Of a stretch of DNA of 9,316 nucleotides, positions 6,025 to 9,316 are shown piece after piece. How positions within the stretch are numbered: the first letter of the stretch is position 1; the number at the start of each line of letters is the position of its first letter. The position numbers and the translations under genes were made by a program. Under the pieces are notes generated by a model, which worked only from the letters and a program-made list of their open reading frames with translations, had not been told where the DNA came from and did not search any database. The DNA is from JBCBZH01 sp039815415 (lineage in GTDB: Bacteria > Bacteroidota > Rhodothermia > Rhodothermales > Rubricoccaceae), in contig JBCBZH010000173.1 of assembly GCA_039815415.1 (NCBI GenBank), forward strand, positions 1-9,316. Direction: 5' to 3'.

Positions 6025-6042
6025 CGCCAGCTCGAGCTGGCG
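6025..6042 (-). terminator. 18-bp perfect palindrome 3' of kinase 2, built from the repeated word
   Basis: CGCCAGCTCGAGCTGGCG is a perfect palindrome formed by two head-to-head copies of the repeated word. One exact 11-mer is at 6033-6043. The other arm misses one base at its outer end. It lies 23 nt beyond the TAA of kinase 2, a terminator-like position. It has no loop and no T-tract, so as RNA it would need to open a small loop at the centre. It parallels the hairpin at 1-25. Confidence 0.5.
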
Positions 6043-6065
6043 ACCTCGCATCACAGACGGGATGT

Positions 6066-8597
6066 TTACCTCTCTAGACGCGCCAGCGTGGCCTCCGCAG
6101 ACCGCGTCTTTTCATGGTCGGCACCGAAGGCCTCGCGTAACCCTGGCAGGGCGCGGCGCAATAGGGAACGCGCGGTCTCTTCCTGCTTCGCCTCGGCCAG
6201 ATGCGCAGCGTACCGGATCTCGGCCGACAGTGTGGAGGGATGCTCAGAGCCAAGCACAGAGCGGTACGTCCGGATGGCGAGCCCTTCGAACCGAAGCCCG
6301 CTGTCCCAATCCCCTCGGAGAACCTGGGCCTCCCCGAGCATGAGCAGGCTGTTGGCGACGGAGATGTGCTCCGATCCGAACGCCGCCCGGCGAATCTCGA
6401 GGGCCTCCCGATAGAGCGGCTCGGCCTCGTCTGCTCGCCCCTGGCCCTGGAGTGCCCACCCGAGGTAGCTCAGGCTTTGTGCAACGCGCGGGTGATTGTC
6501 TCCGAACACCTCTCGCCGAATGGCGAGTGCTTCCCGGTGGGCTTCAATCGCCTCGTTGGACTCGCCCCGTGCATTCAGAACGGCAGCATGATCACTCAGG
6601 GCTTGGGCTGTGTTTGGATGTGCCCCTAAGGTTTCCCGGTACTGTGCCAGCACCTCTCGGAAAAGCGTGTCGGACTCAGCATAGGCCCCTGTGTTGTAGA
6701 GCAGCGTCGCGAGATCACTCTGTGTGGCCAGAACCTCTGCCGCGTCTGGAACTAGCGCTGCTTGCTGAATCGCAAGCGCCTCGCGAACGAGCAGAACCCC
6801 TTCCTCGGGTCGGCCCTGCGCACGGCGAATCCGTCCGAGGCCTCGGATGCTGGATGCCGCATCGGGAGAGTCGCGGGCATCGAGACGTTCGTACAGACCG
6901 ATGGCCTCTTGATAGAGCGAATCGGCCACGGCATGGTCTCCCTGCACTGCACGTAGGGAGGCCAGATGCCCGAGGCTCGCCGCCACATCGAGATGGACGG
7001 GGCCGTGAAGCTGCCTCCGCAGCGCGAGCGCACGTCGGATCAGCCGCTCCGCCTCATCATATTGCGCATAGTCCTGATAGATGCGCCCGACCCCATCGTA
7101 GATCTGCGCCTGCACATCCGACGATTGATGCGCACGATTCTCGAGACGCTGAACGGCTTGATCCAGCACCCGGACGGGGTCGAGCGTCCCCCCTGTCCGG
7201 CTCGGGTCGAACTCTCCTAGGAGGTCGGTCATGAACAGGGCCACTTGCTCAGCCCGGTCTCGCTCCTCGGCGGCCACACGGCCCTGCCACAATGCCAGCC
7301 CGAGCCCGACTGCCAGCGCCAAGACGCCGACAGACCCGGCAGCAACCCCGACCCGGTGGCGGCGTGCAAACCGGTTGAACCGGTACCAGCGCGACGCTGG
7401 GCGCGCCTCAATGGGCAACCCCTCGAGATGCCGCTGCACGTCGCGAGCAAGCGCCTCTGCAGATCCATAGCGTCGCTCCGGCTCTCGCTCCAGAGCCTTC
7501 AGCACGATTCGGTCCAGATCGCCCTGCAACCGACGCCGAAGCGCCTGTGGTGTCGCCTTTCGAAGACGCGCCAGCTCGTCCACGGAGGTCGTCTCTCCGC
7601 TCGGCGGGCGCGTGGGCACCTGCACACTCTCACTCGGACGCGTCGGATCGGACTCCAGGACGGCCCGCTCCACCACCGCTGGTGTGCCGGATGACATGGG
7701 GTGCGGGCGGCGCCCGGTCAGAAGCTCGTAGAGCAGCACGCCCAGCGCGTAGACATCGGTCGAGGTGGTGACCGCGAGGCCAAGGATCTGTTCGGGTGCG
7801 GCGTACCCGGGGGTATAGGGCCTCACTCCGGAAGCGGTCACCGGCGTGTCCCCACTCGACGCCAGCAGCTTCGCCACCCCGAAGTCCAGCAGCTTGACTT
7901 GCCCCCGTCGCGCCCCTTCTGCCACCAGCACGTTGGACGGTTTCAGATCTCGGTGGACCACCAGATTCCGGTGGGCATACGCCACCGCGTCGCACATCTC
8001 GAGGAACAACTGGAGCCGAGCCTGGATGCCGAGCTGGTGACGGTCGCAGTAGGCCGTGATGGGCTCACCGTTGACGTACTCCATTGCCAACCAGGGGCGC
8101 CCGTCGTCCGTGACACCACCACCAAGGAGCTGCGCCACGCCGGGATGCCCCAGGCTGGCAAGGATCTGGCGCTCGGCCCGGAATCGCTCTGCGAGGTCCG
8201 GCGCCAGCCCCGGACGCACCAGCTTGAGCGCCGCCGTCTGGTCGAACACGCCATCGTCCCGGTTGGCGAGATAGACAGCCCCCATCCCCCCCCGGCCAAT
8301 CTGTTTGCCGACGCGCCACGGCCCAATGCGCTCGCCGACAACCGAGTCCACCTGCTCGGTCAGCGCGTCGGCCGTTCCCGCAAGGCGGCGTGAGGCTGCC
8401 TCGAAGTAGCGTTCGGCCTGCAGGTCCGCCGCGAGGAGGCGCTCGATCTCCTCCACCAGCTCGAGGTCCGGCGTCCCGTCCGAGCTGGCGGTGGCGGTTT
8501 CGAGAAACGCACGCCGCTGGTCGGGAGGTCGTTCAGCGGCCTCCTCGAACAGGCGCTCCACCCGGTCCTCGTGCGACTCGATGGGTGGTTCAGCCAT
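6066..8597 (-). CDS. Transmembrane Ser/Thr protein kinase with C-terminal TPR array (kinase 2)
   Basis: This 843-aa paralogue of kinase 1 has the same architecture. A helical N-terminal region (about 10-72) is followed by a kinase domain (about 92-395): glycine loop GRGGMG (101-106), Lys125 in AALK, HRDLKPSN with Asp217 and Asn222, DFG Asp238, Thr residues in the activation segment (TPVTASGVRPYT, 251-262), and APE at 267-269. A basic stretch (FNRFARRHR, 407-415) precedes a single span (about 416-436). About eight TPR units of near 42 residues follow (495-825), for example AEPLYREALEIRRAAFG, typical of TPR_10/TPR_12; they should lie in the periplasm as a binding or sensing part. The start is well supported: the minus strand reads GGGAGGCCTC before the ATG at 8595-8597, one of the few clear Shine-Dalgarno sites here. 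A GTG at 8666 is in frame but less likely. It lies 98 nt downstream of sigma 2, its probable partner. Confidence 0.94.
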   Translation of the reverse strand: MAEPPIESHEDRVERLFEEAAERPPDQRRAFLETATASSDGTPDLELVEEIERLLAADLQAERYFEAASRRLAGTADALTEQVDSVVGERIGPWRVGKQIGRGGMGAVYLANRDDGVFDQTAALKLVRPGLAPDLAERFRAERQILASLGHPGVAQLLGGGVTDDGRPWLAMEYVNGEPITAYCDRHQLGIQARLQLFLEMCDAVAYAHRNLVVHRDLKPSNVLVAEGARRGQVKLLDFGVAKLLASSGDTPVTASGVRPYTPGYAAPEQILGLAVTTSTDVYALGVLLYELLTGRRPHPMSSGTPAVVERAVLESDPTRPSESVQVPTRPPSGETTSVDELARLRKATPQALRRRLQGDLDRIVLKALEREPERRYGSAEALARDVQRHLEGLPIEARPASRWYRFNRFARRHRVGVAAGSVGVLALAVGLGLALWQGRVAAEERDRAEQVALFMTDLLGEFDPSRTGGTLDPVRVLDQAVQRLENRAHQSSDVQAQIYDGVGRIYQDYAQYDEAERLIRRALALRRQLHGPVHLDVAASLGHLASLRAVQGDHAVADSLYQEAIGLYERLDARDSPDAASSIRGLGRIRRAQGRPEEGVLLVREALAIQQAALVPDAAEVLATQSDLATLLYNTGAYAESDTLFREVLAQYRETLGAHPNTAQALSDHAAVLNARGESNEAIEAHREALAIRREVFGDNHPRVAQSLSYLGWALQGQGRADEAEPLYREALEIRRAAFGSEHISVANSLLMLGEAQVLRGDWDSGLRFEGLAIRTYRSVLGSEHPSTLSAEIRYAAHLAEAKQEETARSLLRRALPGLREAFGADHEKTRSAEATLARLER

Positions 8598-8609
8598 GAG
8601 GCCTCCCTG
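8598..8609 (-). promoter_or_regulatory. Shine-Dalgarno that fixes the kinase 2 start
   Basis: The minus strand reads AGGGAGG followed by CCTC and the ATG at 8595-8597. This strong purine run decides between this ATG and the upstream in-frame GTG. Confidence 0.7.
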
Positions 8610-8652
8610 GTTGCCTCCGGCTCCTCCCCTCAGAAGCGACCGCTCGCTCTCT

Positions 8653-8663
8653 CGAGCTGGCGA
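8653..8663 (+). repeat. 11-mer copy in the sigma 2-kinase 2 spacer
   Basis: Exact CGAGCTGGCGA in the 98-bp gap, in the same orientation as the copy in the sigma 1-kinase 1 junction (5248-5258). The remainder of the gap shows no other element apart from the kinase 2 Shine-Dalgarno. Confidence 0.8.
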
Positions 8664-8695
8664 CACCTAGGCAGGCCAATGCCCTAGAGACCACG

Positions 8696-9289
8696 CTACA
8701 CATCCTCGCGAAGGGATTGGAACAGACGCGCCCGCGCCATCCGCCAGCCCCGATGCACGGTCGCCTCGGACACACCGAGTGCCGCGGCCGTTTCTGCAGC
8801 TGTCAGACCGCCAAAGAAGCGACACTCCACAATGCGGGCTTGCCGCGGCGCCGCCACCGCGAGCTGTTTGAGAGCTTCATCTAGGGCGAGGACCTCTTCC
8901 GGTGGCGCTTCGCCGACCAGCGTTTCGCGGAGCAGCTCTGGCCGGATGCCTCCGCCGCGCTTCTGCGCGTTCTGGGCGCGCGCGTAGTCCACCAGGACGT
9001 GGCGCATGGCCTTCGCGGCGACGCCGAGCAGGTGGCCGCGGTCCTCGAACGACACCTTGGTCCGATCTACGATCTTGAGGTACGCCTCATGAACGAGGGC
9101 CGTCGTGTTGAGTGTCTCCGACGCCCCCCCATGTCGTGACCGTCGAGCCAACCGACGCAGTTCGCCATAGACTGCATCGAACAGGGCCGTTGATGCCGAT
9201 GCATCACCAGCCTGTGAGGCCGTCAGCAGGGCAAGCGTGTCTCCGCCAGACGGCGGGCCGCTTCCAGAAGAAGGAGGCTTCAGTGCCAC
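8696..9289 (-). CDS. ECF-family RNA polymerase sigma factor, kinase-linked type (sigma 2)
   Basis: This is a second ECF sigma factor of the TIGR02999 / PF07638 group, 197 aa from the GTG at 9287-9289. Region 2 has VYGELRRLAR (40-49), ETLNTTALVHEAYLKI (58-73) and HLLGVAAKAMRHVLVDYARAQ. Region 4 has RIVECRFFGGLTAAETAAALGVS and the recognition helix EATVHRGWRMARARLF. The Thr62-Thr63-Ala64 triplet replaces the usual acidic residue of region 2.2, as in sigma 1. The frame stays open to the window edge, so the true start could lie upstream; the GTG was chosen because it gives a family-like N-terminus and the same length as sigma 1. It differs from sigma 1 in the recognition helix (RGW for RDW, ARARL for AQAWL), so its promoters may differ. 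Kinase 2 follows after 98 nt. Confidence 0.9.
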   Translation of the reverse strand: MALKPPSSGSGPPSGGDTLALLTASQAGDASASTALFDAVYGELRRLARRSRHGGASETLNTTALVHEAYLKIVDRTKVSFEDRGHLLGVAAKAMRHVLVDYARAQNAQKRGGGIRPELLRETLVGEAPPEEVLALDEALKQLAVAAPRQARIVECRFFGGLTAAETAAALGVSEATVHRGWRMARARLFQSLREDV

Positions 9290-9316
9290 GAGAGCACAGT
9301 GGTGGGATCGGTGGAC

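Larger units (their letters stand above)
5857..6065. other. Intergenic region between the two sigma-kinase modules
   Basis: This spacer of about 209 bp separates the stop of kinase 2 from the start of sigma 1. Going from high to low coordinates (the direction of transcription) it holds the 18-bp palindrome (6025-6042), the GTCAGGTT repeats with a short AT-rich patch between them (TTTTAAGAG, near 5961-5969), and the weak -10 candidate. It is long enough for its own promoter, so sigma 1 is probably transcribed separately from kinase 2. I see no small gene in it. Confidence 0.5.

Noticed and set aside
6452..7234. Plus-strand open frame (260 codons) opposite kinase 2
   Set aside because: Composition of a shadow frame (Arg/Pro/His-rich) antisense to the TPR array; no family resemblance.
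2674..8597. Possible frameshift or pseudokinase in either kinase gene
   Set aside because: Both frames are continuous and all catalytic motifs (Lys, HRD, Asn, DFG, APE) are intact.
1..9316. CRISPR array, tRNA, rRNA or insertion sequence
   Set aside because: The repeated word is short, irregularly spaced and partly inside genes, unlike CRISPR repeats. No cloverleaf, rRNA stretch, transposase or long terminal inverted repeat was seen.
1..9316. Match of the repeated word to a known uptake or marker sequence
   Set aside because: It is not the Neisseria GCCGTCTGAA, Haemophilus AAGTGCGGT, HIP1 GCGATCGC or E. coli Chi GCTGGTGG word, although GCTGG is shared with Chi. Identity with a known element is therefore not claimed.

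Overview
The window is G+C-rich and densely coding. It probably comes from a Rhodothermia-type bacterium (Rubricoccaceae/Rhodothermota or a close Bacteroidota relative). Three things point there: a secreted protein with a Bacteroidota-style type IX secretion (T9SS) C-terminal sorting domain, mostly poor Shine-Dalgarno sequences, and paired ECF sigma factor / membrane Ser/Thr kinase-TPR genes. The taxon is inferred; there is no rRNA or other marker gene here.

Layout. Positions 1-340 hold a small minus-strand gene of unknown function (103 aa), followed at its 3' end by a perfect hairpin. A 116-bp divergent spacer leads to a plus-strand gene (457-2091) for an exported protein with TDGT-type repeats and a T9SS sorting domain. 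It converges, across a hairpin-bearing spacer, on a minus-strand block: sigma factor 1 (5263-5856), kinase 1 (2674-5229) and a small lipoprotein (2151-2615), in that transcription order. A second minus-strand block holds sigma factor 2 (8696-9289, 5' end possibly outside the window) and kinase 2 (6066-8597). An 18-bp perfect palindrome and an intergenic region of about 0.2 kb separate the blocks.

How the genes may work together. Each block encodes a 197-aa ECF sigma factor of the TIGR02999/PF07638 type directly upstream of a receptor-like kinase: N-terminal helical region, Hanks kinase domain, one membrane span, and a long TPR array predicted to be periplasmic. No anti-sigma factor is present. 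Both sigma factors lack the usual acidic residue of region 2.2 and carry a Thr-Thr pair there. This suggests activation by kinase phosphorylation, as in the known Vibrio EcfP/PknT pair.

The most unusual signal is a repeated word. The 11-mer CGAGCTGGCGA occurs ten times exactly on the two strands (hand count), in genes and spacers. Its inverted pairs sit right after stop codons. That pattern resembles DNA-uptake sequences of naturally competent bacteria, but this word is not one I recognise.
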